Shown in pieces: positions 1 to 8,422 of a stretch of DNA of 64,000 bases. The first letter of the stretch is position 1. Each line of letters opens with the position of its first letter. The DNA is taken from positions 1 to 64,000 of the forward strand of contig QQVD01000040.1 of assembly GCA_003388555.1 (NCBI GenBank). The letters run 5' to 3'. The notes under the pieces were generated by a model, which was not told where the DNA came from, ran no database searches, and saw nothing but the letters and a program-made list of their open reading frames with translations. The translations under genes were made by a program, and so were the position numbers. The stretch is from Acidobacteriota bacterium (GTDB taxonomy: Bacteria > Acidobacteriota > Thermoanaerobaculia > Multivoradales > Multivoraceae).

Positions 1-330
1 ACCTCAGGGGTGATGTCTGCCTCCGTGCGTCTCGCCTCGCAGGCTCGGCTCGGCGTCACGCAGCGCCTTCGGCTCGCGTTCCGCGTTGAGTCTGGTTCGG
101 ATCGACAGCATGGCGTGGTCTGCGACCACGCTGTAGCTGTCTCCAGACGTCAGCGGGTACGTAGGCACACCTCAGGGGTGATGTCTGCCTCCGTGCGTCT
201 CGCCTCGCAGGCTCGGCTCGGCGTCACGCAGCGCCTTCGGCTCGCGTTCCGCGTTGAGTCTGGTTCGGATCGACAGCATGGCGTGGTCTGCGACCTAAGG
301 CCGTAGCTGCCTCCAGACGTCAGCGGTAGC
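1..330. repeat. 168-bp tandem direct duplication
   Basis: Bases 1-127 recur without visible change at 169-295, an offset of 168. The similarity continues imperfectly: 128-156 resembles 296-326, with substitutions and a two-base length difference. The first copy may extend left of the window. No protein gene fits the stretch well. A 35-codon minus-strand frame starting at the ATG in each copy is open but has no recognisable content. The block lies just downstream of the stop of the aldo/keto reductase gene. Confidence 0.85.
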
Positions 331-349
331 AGCAGCGCCTCCGTCCCTC

Positions 350-1237
350 CTACGCCAGCCCGACCTCTTCGTACTTCCCCTCGACGAACAGCGGCTCGAC
401 GCCCTGTTCGGCCTGCAGTGCCTCGATCTCGGCCCGGGTCGGGGGCGGATCGGTGCTGCGCGCGGCATCGAGGGTGGGCTGGAGCAGGCGTGCGTCGCTC
501 GAGCTGTTGAGGAAGACGCCGGGGCGCTGCAGCACCCAGCGCACCGCGGCGGAGATGGCGGTGGGGTCGGTGAGCGGCTCGTACCAGCTGAAGCGGCGGT
601 CCTCGGCCGAGCGCCAGCGCCGCCGGGCCAGCGCCTTGATGGTTTGCACCGCGACGCCGCGCTCGGCGCAGGTGCGCGCCAGCTCCTCGAAGTCGGCGGC
701 GTAGGGGCGCTGCGCCATCATCGGCGGGTTGTAGGGCAGCAGCACCGAGTCGAAGGGGAAGCGCTCGAGGCTCTCGAGGTGGCGGCGCGCCACCTGGGTG
801 CCGTGGCCGGTGACGCCGAGGAAGCGCACCCGTCCCTGGTCGCGCGCCTCGACGAGCGCCTCGAGCGCGCCGCCCGGGCCGAGCGCCTTCTCCCAGTGGG
901 AGTGATCGACCAGGTTGTGCAGCTGGATGAGGTCGATCGAGTCGACGCCGAGGCGCTCGAGCGAGCGCTGGATGCTGTCGTGCGCCCCCTGCCGGCTGCG
1001 GTTGCCGGTCTTGGTGGCGAGGAAGAACTGTTCGCGGTGGGACTGCATCCACGGCCGCAGGCGCAGCTCGGAGTCGCCGTAGCCGGCTGCCGTGTCGAGG
1101 TGGTTGACGCCGTACTCGAGCAGCAGCTCCATCACCTCGTCGCAGCGCTCCTGGCGCATGGCGGCGAAGGCGGCGGCGCCGAAGATCACCCGGCTCGAAG
1201 GGTGACCGGTGGCGCCGAAAGGAGCTCTGGGAACCAT
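350..1237 (-). CDS. Aldo/keto reductase family oxidoreductase
   Basis: This is a predicted cytosolic NAD(P)H-dependent aldo/keto reductase of 295 residues, the usual size for a TIM-barrel family member. The catalytic tetrad is visible: Asp48 and Tyr53 in LDTAAGYGDSE, Lys76 in FLATKTG and His107 in LIQLHN. I start it at the ATG at 1237, because the preceding 41 codons of open frame look like non-coding sequence and the family begins close to this point. It is divergent from the M20 peptidase gene, with about 170 bp between the starts. The physiological substrate cannot be told. The family is certain, the exact start less so. Confidence 0.9.
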   Translation of the reverse strand: MVPRAPFGATGHPSSRVIFGAAAFAAMRQERCDEVMELLLEYGVNHLDTAAGYGDSELRLRPWMQSHREQFFLATKTGNRSRQGAHDSIQRSLERLGVDSIDLIQLHNLVDHSHWEKALGPGGALEALVEARDQGRVRFLGVTGHGTQVARRHLESLERFPFDSVLLPYNPPMMAQRPYAADFEELARTCAERGVAVQTIKALARRRWRSAEDRRFSWYEPLTDPTAISAAVRWVLQRPGVFLNSSSDARLLQPTLDAARSTDPPPTRAEIEALQAEQGVEPLFVEGKYEEVGLA

Positions 1238-1407
1238 CCGAGCCAAGCTACCAGAACGGTCGTAGACCAGGGCTGCGCGTATGCTTCGCACCGCGAGCGC
1301 TCGCCGAGCCGAGACCGTTGCAACGTCGCGCCAGAAAGTCCCATACCACCGAGCACCCATGCGGGCCCGGCCTTCGCTCGGGGCCTACTCCTTGAAGCGA
1401 GCTCCTC

Positions 1408-2640
1408 GTGCAGTCGACCACCGTCACCCAGGCAGCCGAGACCGACACCGAGCAGTGCGTGGCGCTGCTGCAGCGGCTGATCGCGATCGAGAGTCTGTCG
1501 GGGCACGAAGGCGCGCTCACCGAGCAGGTGGTGCGCGAGCTGACCCAGCTCGGCCTGAGGGAGATCGAGGTCGATGCGGCGGGCAACGTGCTCGCCGTGG
1601 TGCGCGGGCGCGGCGAGGCGCCGCCGCTGATGCTCAACACCCACCTCGACCACGTCGACGTCGGCGACGTCGCGCGCTGGCCGCACTCGCCGTGCGCCGC
1701 CAACCACGAGGCCGGCGTCGTCTGGGGCCGCGGCGCGGTCGACATCAAGGGGCCGATGGCGGCCCAGATCGCGGCGATCGCGAGGCTGGCGCAGGGCGAG
1801 GCGCCGCCCGGCGACGTCTGGATCAGCATGGTGGTGCAGGAAGAGGTCGGTGGGCTCGGCGCCCGCTTCCTCGCTGCACGCTCGCCGGCCCGGATCGTCG
1901 TCGTCGGCGAGCCGAGCAGCAACACCCTGCGGCGTGGCCACCGCGGCCGCGTCCTGCTCGAGGCCCACCTGACCGGTCGCTCGGCGCACGCCAGCGTGCC
2001 GCACCAGGGTCGCAACCCACTCTTCGCCCTGGCGGCGCTGCTCACCGCGCTGCACGAGCAGGCCGGCGATCTGCCCTTCGCCGATGGGCTCGGTCGCAGC
2101 ACCGCGGCGCCGACGCTGCTGCGCACCGATCAGACCTCGTCGAACGTGATCCCGGCCGAGGTGTGGCAGGCGATCGACTACCGCTGCATCGCCGGCGAGT
2201 CGTCGTCCTCGGTGCGCGCCCGCCTGCAGGCGCTCGGCGAGGCGGTGGCGACTCCCTTCGGCTGCACCGTCGAGGTCTGCGTGCCGGTGCGCCGGGTGGT
2301 CTCCTACACCGGTCACACGCTGGACATGCCGGCCGACAACCCCGCCTACCTGCTCGACGCCGACCTGCCCGAGCTGCGCGCTGCGGCGGCGATCCGCCGG
2401 CGGGCGCTGTACGGCTCGTCGGCCGCGGCGTCGGAGGACGCCGACGAGCCCGCCGCGGTGTGGAACTTCGCCACCGACGGCGGCCACTTCGCGCGCGCCG
2501 GCCTGCTGCCGATCGGCTTCGGCCCAGGTGACGAGCTGCTCGCCCACACCGTCGACGAGCGCATCGAGGTGGCGGAGCTGATCCAGGCGGTGCGCGTCTA
2601 CGAGGCGCTGGCGCGCGAGCTGACGCAGACCCTGGGCTGA
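1408..2640 (+). CDS. M20 family metallopeptidase (ArgE/DapE/ACY1-like)
   Basis: This is a predicted zinc-dependent amidohydrolase/peptidase of 410 residues. The metal-binding motif HLDHVD (His79, Asp81) is present, followed by the bridging Asp in WGRGAVDIKG and the catalytic and ligand Glu pair in VQEEVGGLG. A dimerisation (lid) domain then begins near the RGHRGR segment. Its start is a GTG. There is no signal peptide, so it should be cytosolic. Family members deacylate amino acids or cleave dipeptides, for example in arginine or lysine synthesis. No neighbouring biosynthetic gene fixes the substrate. It converges on the molybdopterin-binding gene with 45 bp between stops. Confidence 0.92.
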   Translation: MQSTTVTQAAETDTEQCVALLQRLIAIESLSGHEGALTEQVVRELTQLGLREIEVDAAGNVLAVVRGRGEAPPLMLNTHLDHVDVGDVARWPHSPCAANHEAGVVWGRGAVDIKGPMAAQIAAIARLAQGEAPPGDVWISMVVQEEVGGLGARFLAARSPARIVVVGEPSSNTLRRGHRGRVLLEAHLTGRSAHASVPHQGRNPLFALAALLTALHEQAGDLPFADGLGRSTAAPTLLRTDQTSSNVIPAEVWQAIDYRCIAGESSSSVRARLQALGEAVATPFGCTVEVCVPVRRVVSYTGHTLDMPADNPAYLLDADLPELRAAAAIRRRALYGSSAAASEDADEPAAVWNFATDGGHFARAGLLPIGFGPGDELLAHTVDERIEVAELIQAVRVYEALARELTQTLG

Positions 2641-2685
2641 GTGTCGGGCTCCGCTCGCGAGGTCCGGCCAACGCCCCTACGCCTG

Positions 2686-3711
2686 CTACCGATCCTCGCG
2701 CTCGATCTCGCGCCGCGGCAGCGGCCGCTCGGGCACGTCCTCGAGCAGGCCGCCGTGGCCGAGCTCGAGCACCTCGAGACGGCTCACCGGGTGGCCGAGC
2801 AGCAGCCGCGGCAGCAGCAGGTCGACGATGTTGCGCTTGGGGCTGCGGGCGCAGCCGGGAGCGCCGAGCACCGGCACCTCGCCGAGCGCGCCGAGCAGCA
2901 GCAGGTTGCCGGGATCGACCGGAGCGCCGTAGCAGGTGACCTCGCCGCCGGCGCGCTCGAGGGCGCGTGGCGCTGTGTCGTGACGGTCCTGGATCGCGGT
3001 CTCGCCGGCGACAACCACCAGCTCTGCGCCGGCCTGCTTCGCCGCCGCCAGGGCGCTCGCCAGCTCCTCCTCCCCGCCGACGTCGCTCGACACCGTGCAG
3101 CTCGCGACCAGACTCGAGCCGAGCGCCTCGAGCCGCTGGCGCAGCGCCTTCTCGAAGCCGGCGAGGGTCTTCTCGCGCGAGCCCGCACCGGCGGTCACCA
3201 CGAGGTGGGCGCGGCGACGGGGCAGTGGCTCCACCTCGAGGATCGGCGCCGGCACCGCGAGGGCCTGTTCGAGCACCTCGGCCTCGAGCGCGTAGGGGAG
3301 GATCTTGGTGGTGCCGACCATGCGGTCGGGCCGCACCACGGTCCAGTCGCGCAGAGTCGCCAGGGTCACACCGGGACAGGAGTTGAGCTCAAGCAGGCGT
3401 CGCGGGTCGATCCGCAGCACGCCGAGCTCGATGGCGTGCAGGTTGACGCGTCCGGTCGAGGGGCCGGCACGGCGCACGCTGCCGGCCGCGACGTGGCGGG
3501 TGATGCGGTCCGCCGCCTCGTCCTCGCCGACGTCGCCGGGCTCGAGTCGCGCCACGGTGACCTCGTCGCGACCGAGGCGGCGCAGGGTCTCGACGTCGTC
3601 GGCGCTGAGCTCACGCCCCTTGCGCAGCACGCGTCGGCCGCCGCCGTCGACGACGTTGTGCGCCAGGACGTGGCCGACGGCCTCGGCGAGGGGTACGGCG
3701 CCGAATCGCAT
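2686..3711 (-). CDS. Molybdopterin-binding (MoCF/MoeA-like) protein
   Basis: This 341-residue protein resembles the molybdopterin-binding half of MoeA/MogA-type cofactor proteins. The N-terminal part (MRFGAVPLAEAVGHVLAHNV) looks like the opening of MoeA, where the first turn leads into a region with RKGRELSADDV. The second half, from about residue 175, has the Rossmann-like MoCF layout with ELVVVAGETAIQDRHD and, later, PVDPGNLLLLG and VLGAPGCARSPKRN. It is shorter than full MoeA and lacks part of its domains. It may bind or insert molybdenum cofactor for an oxidoreductase. A molybdoenzyme gene lies at 26423-27541, too far away to be co-transcribed. The role is inferred from family only. Confidence 0.8.
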   Translation of the reverse strand: MRFGAVPLAEAVGHVLAHNVVDGGGRRVLRKGRELSADDVETLRRLGRDEVTVARLEPGDVGEDEAADRITRHVAAGSVRRAGPSTGRVNLHAIELGVLRIDPRRLLELNSCPGVTLATLRDWTVVRPDRMVGTTKILPYALEAEVLEQALAVPAPILEVEPLPRRRAHLVVTAGAGSREKTLAGFEKALRQRLEALGSSLVASCTVSSDVGGEEELASALAAAKQAGAELVVVAGETAIQDRHDTAPRALERAGGEVTCYGAPVDPGNLLLLGALGEVPVLGAPGCARSPKRNIVDLLLPRLLLGHPVSRLEVLELGHGGLLEDVPERPLPRREIEREDR

Positions 3712-3780
3712 CAGGTGATGCTATTGGAGGTGTGGGTGAGCGGACCGGCGACGTCGACCGCGTCCGGGCAGCCGCAGCGA

Positions 3781-5343
3781 TCAGTCCCCGGCCGCGTCGG
3801 CGTAGCGCGAGCGCACCGGCCGGCCCGGGAAGACCTCCTGCGTCGCGCCGTCCCGGACCACGAGCTCGCCCGCCACCAGGACCTGCTCGATGCCGCGCGA
3901 GAACGCCAGGCCCTCCTCGAAGGTCGCCGTGTCGATCACCGTGTCGGGATCGAAGAGCACCAGGTCGGCGTCGGCGCCGACCTGCACCCGGCCCTTGCGC
4001 CGCATCTGTGGCGCGATCGCCTCGAGCCGCCGCGCCGGGTGGTAGCTCATGCGCGCGATCGCGTCGGCGAGGGTGAGCACGCCGCGCTCGCGCACGTAGC
4101 GGCCGAGCACCCGCGAGAAGGTGCCGGCGCTGCGCGGGTGGGCGCCGGGCGCGAACGGCATGCCGTCGGAGGCGACGATGACGAACGGCGTCGCCATCGC
4201 CAGCTCGATCATCTCCTCCCGCATGAAGTGCAGGATCACCGTGCCGCCTTCGGCGCGGTAGCGCTCGAAGCTCTCGGCGGTGAGGCGCTCACCGGTGTCC
4301 TGCCACTGCAGGTCGCCGTAGTCGATGCCGAGGCGCTGCTGCCAGCCGGGGTCGAAGATCGCCGACTGCAGGCCGGTCGAGCCGGCGGTGTAGGGATAGG
4401 CCTCGGTGGTGACGTCGAGGCCGCGGCGCTGCGCGTGGCCGATCAGCCGCAGCGTCGTCGGCAGGTCGTCCATCGACGAGCTGTTCAGGTGCACGATGTG
4501 CAGCGGCGCCCCGGTGACCGCGGCGTTCGCCAGCACCTCCTGGATCGCGTCGACGCCCATCGAGCGCACGTGGGTGAAGATCGGCGCTGAGCGCGCCGCG
4601 GCGAGCTCGAAGACCGAGAGGATCTCCGCTCGCGTGGCGCCGGGGAAGTACTGGTGCGCCATGCCGATGCCGAGAGCGCCCTCGGCGAGTCCATGGTCGA
4701 GGATCTCTGCGAGCTCTGCGAACTGCTGCGGCGGGACCGCCTCGTAGAAGCTCTCGGCGACGGCGCCCTGGAAGCTGCGCAGCGGATCCGACTCGCGCGA
4801 GACCTCCACGAAGCTGGCCTCGACCTCGTCGCGCTGGGCGGCGAGCGACGGTGTCAGCAGGCTGCGCAGCATGCCGTGCGAGGCCGAGGCTCCGTAGTGC
4901 ACCCGCGAGCGGCCGCGGCGGGCCTCGAGCCAGGCGCCGACGGCGGGGTAGCCCCACTCGAGCTCGAGCGCCGTGGTGACGCCGTCGCGCACCTGGTACT
5001 CGTTGGCCTCGGCGCTCTGGCCGTGGGCGTGCAGGTCGACGAAGCCAGGCGCCAGGACCTTGCCGCGGCCGTCGATCAGCACGCCGCCTTCGCCCAGCCG
5101 CGAGCCCAGCGGGCTCGCCGACACCGCGGCGATGCGGTCGCCGGTGACACCGACGTCGCGCACCGCGTCGAGCCCGGTCTCCGGGTCGATCACCCGCGCG
5201 CCGACGAAGACGACGTCGAAACTCTGCGACTCCTCGTCGCTGGCGCTCTCCGCCGGTTCCTGGGCCGCCATCGGAGCGGCCACGAGCCAGCAGCAGGCGG
5301 CGGCGCGCAGCCACGACGCGCGCCGCGCGTCAGTGCTCGTCAC
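3781..5343 (-). CDS. Exported D-aminoacylase-like amidohydrolase
   Basis: This 520-residue protein has a hydrophobic N-terminal export signal ending near MAAQEP. A metallo-dependent amidohydrolase follows. The HxH metal motif is at His105/His107 (VDLHAHG). Later motifs are THVRS, IVHLNSSS and VIVASDGMPF, the last carrying the expected metal-binding Asp, and the C-terminal composite beta domain has VGADADLVLFDP. It most resembles N-acyl-D-amino-acid deacylases and related D-aminoacylases, which remove acyl groups from D-amino acids. A periplasmic role in breaking down cell-wall or peptide material is plausible but inferred. The start is GTG, and its first 14 bases overlap the end of the response regulator gene. 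Confidence 0.88.
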   Translation of the reverse strand: MTSTDARRASWLRAAACCWLVAAPMAAQEPAESASDEESQSFDVVFVGARVIDPETGLDAVRDVGVTGDRIAAVSASPLGSRLGEGGVLIDGRGKVLAPGFVDLHAHGQSAEANEYQVRDGVTTALELEWGYPAVGAWLEARRGRSRVHYGASASHGMLRSLLTPSLAAQRDEVEASFVEVSRESDPLRSFQGAVAESFYEAVPPQQFAELAEILDHGLAEGALGIGMAHQYFPGATRAEILSVFELAAARSAPIFTHVRSMGVDAIQEVLANAAVTGAPLHIVHLNSSSMDDLPTTLRLIGHAQRRGLDVTTEAYPYTAGSTGLQSAIFDPGWQQRLGIDYGDLQWQDTGERLTAESFERYRAEGGTVILHFMREEMIELAMATPFVIVASDGMPFAPGAHPRSAGTFSRVLGRYVRERGVLTLADAIARMSYHPARRLEAIAPQMRRKGRVQVGADADLVLFDPDTVIDTATFEEGLAFSRGIEQVLVAGELVVRDGATQEVFPGRPVRSRYADAAGD

Positions 5344-5719
5344 GCTCCAGCACCTGTTGCGCCAGCTCGGCGAGCTTCGCCGGGCTGAACGGCTTCTTGA
5401 GGTAGTGGGCGCCGGCGTCCCGCTTGCGCAGCGCCACGCCGGCCGCCTCGCCGTAGCCGGAGAAGAAGATCACCGGCACACCGGGACGCTTGCGGGTGAG
5501 CTGCTCGGCGAGCTCGGGACCGCTCATCTCCGGCATGACGACATCGATGAGGAAGAGGTCGATCGAGCCCTCGTGGGAGTCGACGATCTCGAGGGCCTCG
5601 CTGGAGCTGGTGGTGGAGACGACCTCGTGCCCCTCTTCGGCGAGCGTCATCTCGGCCAGGGTGAGGATCGCCTTCTCGTCGTCGACGACGAGGATCGTGG
5701 CGCGACTCGACTGGTTCAT
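5330..5719 (-). CDS. Stand-alone response regulator receiver protein
   Basis: This 129-residue single-domain receiver (CheY-like) protein has all signature residues: the acidic pair Asp13/Asp14 in VVDDEK, the phospho-acceptor Asp59 in LFLIDVVMPEM, Ser87 in FFSGYG and Lys109 before Pro in YLKKPF. It has no output domain, so it must signal by protein contact. Its ATG is preceded by a good Shine-Dalgarno (GAAGGGGA). No histidine kinase gene is adjacent. A SpoIIE-type phosphatase gene lies 1 kb upstream in the same direction. The amidohydrolase gene overlaps its last 14 bases, so the two are probably co-translated. Confidence 0.93.
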   Translation of the reverse strand: MNQSSRATILVVDDEKAILTLAEMTLAEEGHEVVSTTSSSEALEIVDSHEGSIDLFLIDVVMPEMSGPELAEQLTRKRPGVPVIFFSGYGEAAGVALRKRDAGAHYLKKPFSPAKLAELAQQVLERDEH

Positions 5720-5861
5720 CCCAAGGTCCCCTTCGAACACACGGGCTCGAGCACCGAGCGGTGCGACGCCACGTGAACCCGTCGGAATCGGATCGGATGG
5801 CCTGCGGCGCGGCGCCCTTTGCGGCGGAGCCGAGCTGCGGAGGCCCAAGAGAAGAGCCTGC

Positions 5862-5867
5862 AGTATA
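5862..5867 (-). promoter_or_regulatory. Putative -10 element upstream of the response regulator
   Basis: On the minus strand the hexamer TATACT matches the sigma-70 -10 consensus at five of six positions, which stands out in this GC-rich sequence. It lies about 145 bases before the response regulator start, just after the hydrolase stop. A -35 is poor: CTGACG is the nearest match, with a spacer of about 20 bases. It may let the regulator-amidohydrolase pair be transcribed separately from the phosphatase-hydrolase pair. Confidence 0.35.
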
Positions 5868-5889
5868 CCGGGCGTGGCGTGGCCGGCCG

Positions 5890-6783
5890 TCAGCTCGCCA
5901 TCCAGCCGACGTCCTCGGCGAGGAAGCGGGCGAGCCGGGAGGCGAACTCGTCGGGCTGGTCGATGAACGGCCAGTGGCCGGCGGGCTCGATCACCAGCGG
6001 CTCGACTCCGGCTTCTTCCAGCAGCTGGCGCGAGCGCCGCGCCGCACCGCGCGGCGCCCCCAGCAGGTAGGCGCGTGGCAGCTCGAGGCGCGCGAAGCGG
6101 CGCGCCAGCCCCTCGCCCCGGGAGAGCTCCACCAGCTCCAGGCTGTGACGGTGGAAGACGCGCGGGTCGCTGAAGCTGGCGCTGGCGAAGTAGCTGCGGT
6201 GGGCCTGGTCGTCTTGCGCCAGCTCGAGGATCTGGCGGCACACCTCGGTGTGACCGTGCTCGACGAACTCGTCCAGCGTGAACGGGGCGGCGCGGCCGCT
6301 GTAGCCGCAGTCGCCGTAGGAGAGGTTGCCCTCGACATCGAAGAAGCCGGCGAGCCGCGCCCGAGGCAGTGAGCTCGTCCCCGGGCCGGCGTCCGGCGCC
6401 GCCAGCAGCTCCGCCCCCTCGCAGATCAGCTGGCCGATCACCCCGCCCATCGAATGGCCGACCAGCACCACTTCGCAGGAGTCGGGGGCGTCGAGCGCGG
6501 CCAGAGCCTGCGGCACCCAGGCGCGCAGCTGCTCGGCGACCCTGGCCAGCGACAGCGGTTCGGCGGGCCACGGAGAGCGCCCGTAGCCCGGCAGGTCGGG
6601 GACGAGGATGCCGAGCTCCTCCGCCGCGAGAGGTGGGCGTTCCAGCACGCGGCGGAAGCACAGGCCGGATTCACCGAGGCCGTGCACGATGAGCACGAAG
6701 CGCCCCGACGACGCGGCGCGCATTCGCGCCGACCAGCCGCCGACGATCCGGTCAGCGAGAGCGGTCGTCGCCACAGGGCTCAC
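5890..6783 (-). CDS. Alpha/beta hydrolase
   Basis: This 297-residue alpha/beta-fold hydrolase has the oxyanion-hole motif VHGLGESG, the nucleophile elbow GHSMGG with catalytic Ser111, and a C-terminal His in PAGHWPF preceded by an acidic residue in VEPLVIE. The lid region between the strands is long. Such proteins are esterases, lipases or C-C hydrolases, and the substrate is not predictable. I chose the GTG at 6783 because it overlaps the phosphatase stop as GTGA, a junction used repeatedly in this window. That implies translational coupling to the upstream SpoIIE-type phosphatase. Confidence 0.88.
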   Translation of the reverse strand: MSPVATTALADRIVGGWSARMRAASSGRFVLIVHGLGESGLCFRRVLERPPLAAEELGILVPDLPGYGRSPWPAEPLSLARVAEQLRAWVPQALAALDAPDSCEVVLVGHSMGGVIGQLICEGAELLAAPDAGPGTSSLPRARLAGFFDVEGNLSYGDCGYSGRAAPFTLDEFVEHGHTEVCRQILELAQDDQAHRSYFASASFSDPRVFHRHSLELVELSRGEGLARRFARLELPRAYLLGAPRGAARRSRQLLEEAGVEPLVIEPAGHWPFIDQPDEFASRLARFLAEDVGWMAS

Positions 6784-8216
6784 GACGCCGCGCCCGGCGT
6801 CAGGCCGCCGGCGTCGCCCTGACCACCGGAGTCCTCGGGCGGACACTCCGTGGTCCCGGGCTCGCACAGGCGCACCGCGATCAGGGTGATGTCGTCGTGC
6901 TGCTCGACGTTGCCCTTGAAGTTCCACACGTCCGAGAGGATCGCTTCGCGGATCTCGCGCGCGGTACGCCCTCTGGCAATGCGGCGGAAGCGCTCCGCCA
7001 GGCGCTGCTCGCCGTAGTCGCGCCCCCGCGCATCGAGGATCTCGGTGAGGCCGTCGGTGTAGAGGAGCACGACGTCGCCGATCTCCAGCGTCGTGTCGCG
7101 TTCGCGGAAGCGCGGCTGCAGTCGGGTGCCGAGCGGCAGCGCCGGATTGTCGAGACTCTCGACGGCGCCGGTCGCCGCGACGTAGCGCAGGGCGGCGGGG
7201 TGGCCGGCCGAGACCTCGACGACCGCTCGCCGCTCGAGGTCGAAGACGCAGTAGAGCATGGTGACGAACATGCGGCGCTGGGTGGTGGCGCGCAGCATGC
7301 GGTCGAGCTTCTCGAGGATCGACTGCGGCCTCGATCCGTCGCCGTGCAGCAGGTAGAGGCAGCTGCGCACGCCGGAGAGCAGCAGGCCGCTGGCGACGCC
7401 GTGACCGGCGACGTCGGCGAGGACCACCGCCAGCCGCCGGTCGGAGATCTCGAAGTACTCGTAGTAGTCGCCTCCGACCTCGGCGGCGGGCAGCGATGCG
7501 GCGGAGATGTCGAGACCGTCGATCTCGGGCTCCTGTGAGGGCAGCATGCTGATCTGGATCTGCCGCGCCGAGGAGAGCTCGGCCCGCATCCTCTGGCGCT
7601 CGCGGTTGCGCGAGGTCTCGATGCGGAAAGCGTCGACGAATCGCTTGGCGTCCGCCCGCGTCGAGCGCACCACCAGCACGAAGAACAGCACCGTGAAGGC
7701 GGCGCTGACCAATGTCTGGGGGGTGCTGACGGCGTCGCCGAGCTGCGGCGAGAGCAGCGCCTGCGGCGTCTCGACCGATTCGAGCCAGCGCGGGATCCCG
7801 GTGCCGAGGAAGATCGCCAGCAGCAGCAGCGCCGCCCACGGCCAGGTGAGCCGGAAGCCGAGCACCGCCAGGGCTCCGAGGACGGCGACCAGCTCGAGAC
7901 CGAAGCGTGGGCTCGCCGGCAGGAACACCGCCAGGCCGAAGAGCAGCAGCAGGGTCGCGGCGAGAGCGGCTTCGCCGATGGGCCGGATCTGCTCGTGGTC
8001 GAGGTAGACCCAGCGCACCACTCCGAGCAGGGCGAGGGGCGCCACCAGCCGCAGCCAGTCGGCGTAGAAGAGGTGGTACAGCACGCTCGCGAAGGCGGCG
8101 ATCGCGAGAGCGCCCGCCACCCAGCGCAGTCTCTCCGCGTTGGTGATCCGCTGGTGCGTCTTGAGGGCGGTGCCGACGTCGAGATCGAGAAGGCTCTGGA
8201 TGTCGGTGGCCGCCAT
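6780..8216 (-). CDS. Membrane-bound PP2C SpoIIE-family serine phosphatase
   Basis: This 478-residue protein has about six hydrophobic segments between residues 30 and 195, then a short helical linker (RIETSRNRERQRMRAE) and a PP2C-type SpoIIE/RsbU phosphatase domain from about 215 to 460. The metal-binding and fold motifs VGGDYYEYF, LADVAGHG, YTDGLTE and EQHDDITLIAV are intact, so it should be active on phosphoserine or phosphothreonine. RsbU-like phosphatases usually act on anti-anti-sigma factors. None is encoded nearby, so the target is unknown. The membrane part has no recognisable ligand-binding domain. It is the first gene of a minus-strand run of four. Confidence 0.9.
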   Translation of the reverse strand: MAATDIQSLLDLDVGTALKTHQRITNAERLRWVAGALAIAAFASVLYHLFYADWLRLVAPLALLGVVRWVYLDHEQIRPIGEAALAATLLLLFGLAVFLPASPRFGLELVAVLGALAVLGFRLTWPWAALLLLAIFLGTGIPRWLESVETPQALLSPQLGDAVSTPQTLVSAAFTVLFFVLVVRSTRADAKRFVDAFRIETSRNRERQRMRAELSSARQIQISMLPSQEPEIDGLDISAASLPAAEVGGDYYEYFEISDRRLAVVLADVAGHGVASGLLLSGVRSCLYLLHGDGSRPQSILEKLDRMLRATTQRRMFVTMLYCVFDLERRAVVEVSAGHPAALRYVAATGAVESLDNPALPLGTRLQPRFRERDTTLEIGDVVLLYTDGLTEILDARGRDYGEQRLAERFRRIARGRTAREIREAILSDVWNFKGNVEQHDDITLIAVRLCEPGTTECPPEDSGGQGDAGGLTPGAAS

Positions 8217-8392
8217 GGTCTCGAAGGCAGTGCGGGAGATCGCGGCGCGGCCGAGAGGCGTCGATTGGTGGCGTCGGTCGCCGTTGCCGAGGCGGTGGCT
8301 TCGCGTCCACCTCGCCTCGCTTTCCCTGCTGGTTGCGAACGCAGGATGCTACCTGAGGCAGGCGGCCGGTTATTCCAGGTCTGCCAGAAGCA

Positions 8393-8410
8393 GCCCCCGT
8401 GGCTGGGGGC
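8393..8410 (-). terminator. Candidate hairpin after the AmpG-like permease gene
   Basis: A GCCCCC/GGGGGC six-pair stem with a six-base loop lies 13 bases past the stop of the minus-strand permease gene. The following minus-strand bases (TGCTTCT) are only weakly T-rich, so termination strength is doubtful. Confidence 0.35.
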
Positions 8411-8422
8411 CTCCCGGAATCG

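Noticed and set aside
10-306. 98-codon plus-strand frame in the left repeat
   Set aside because: It reads the duplicated unit twice and has no domain; the repetition itself is the real feature.
1186-2547. Long minus-strand frame of 453 codons
   Set aside because: It is antisense to the M20 peptidase gene, is Arg/Ala/Gly-rich and shows no domain; long antisense frames are expected at this GC content.
2641-4590. Long plus-strand frame of 649 codons
   Set aside because: It crosses two minus-strand genes with intact motifs (molybdopterin-binding and amidohydrolase) and has no recognisable content.
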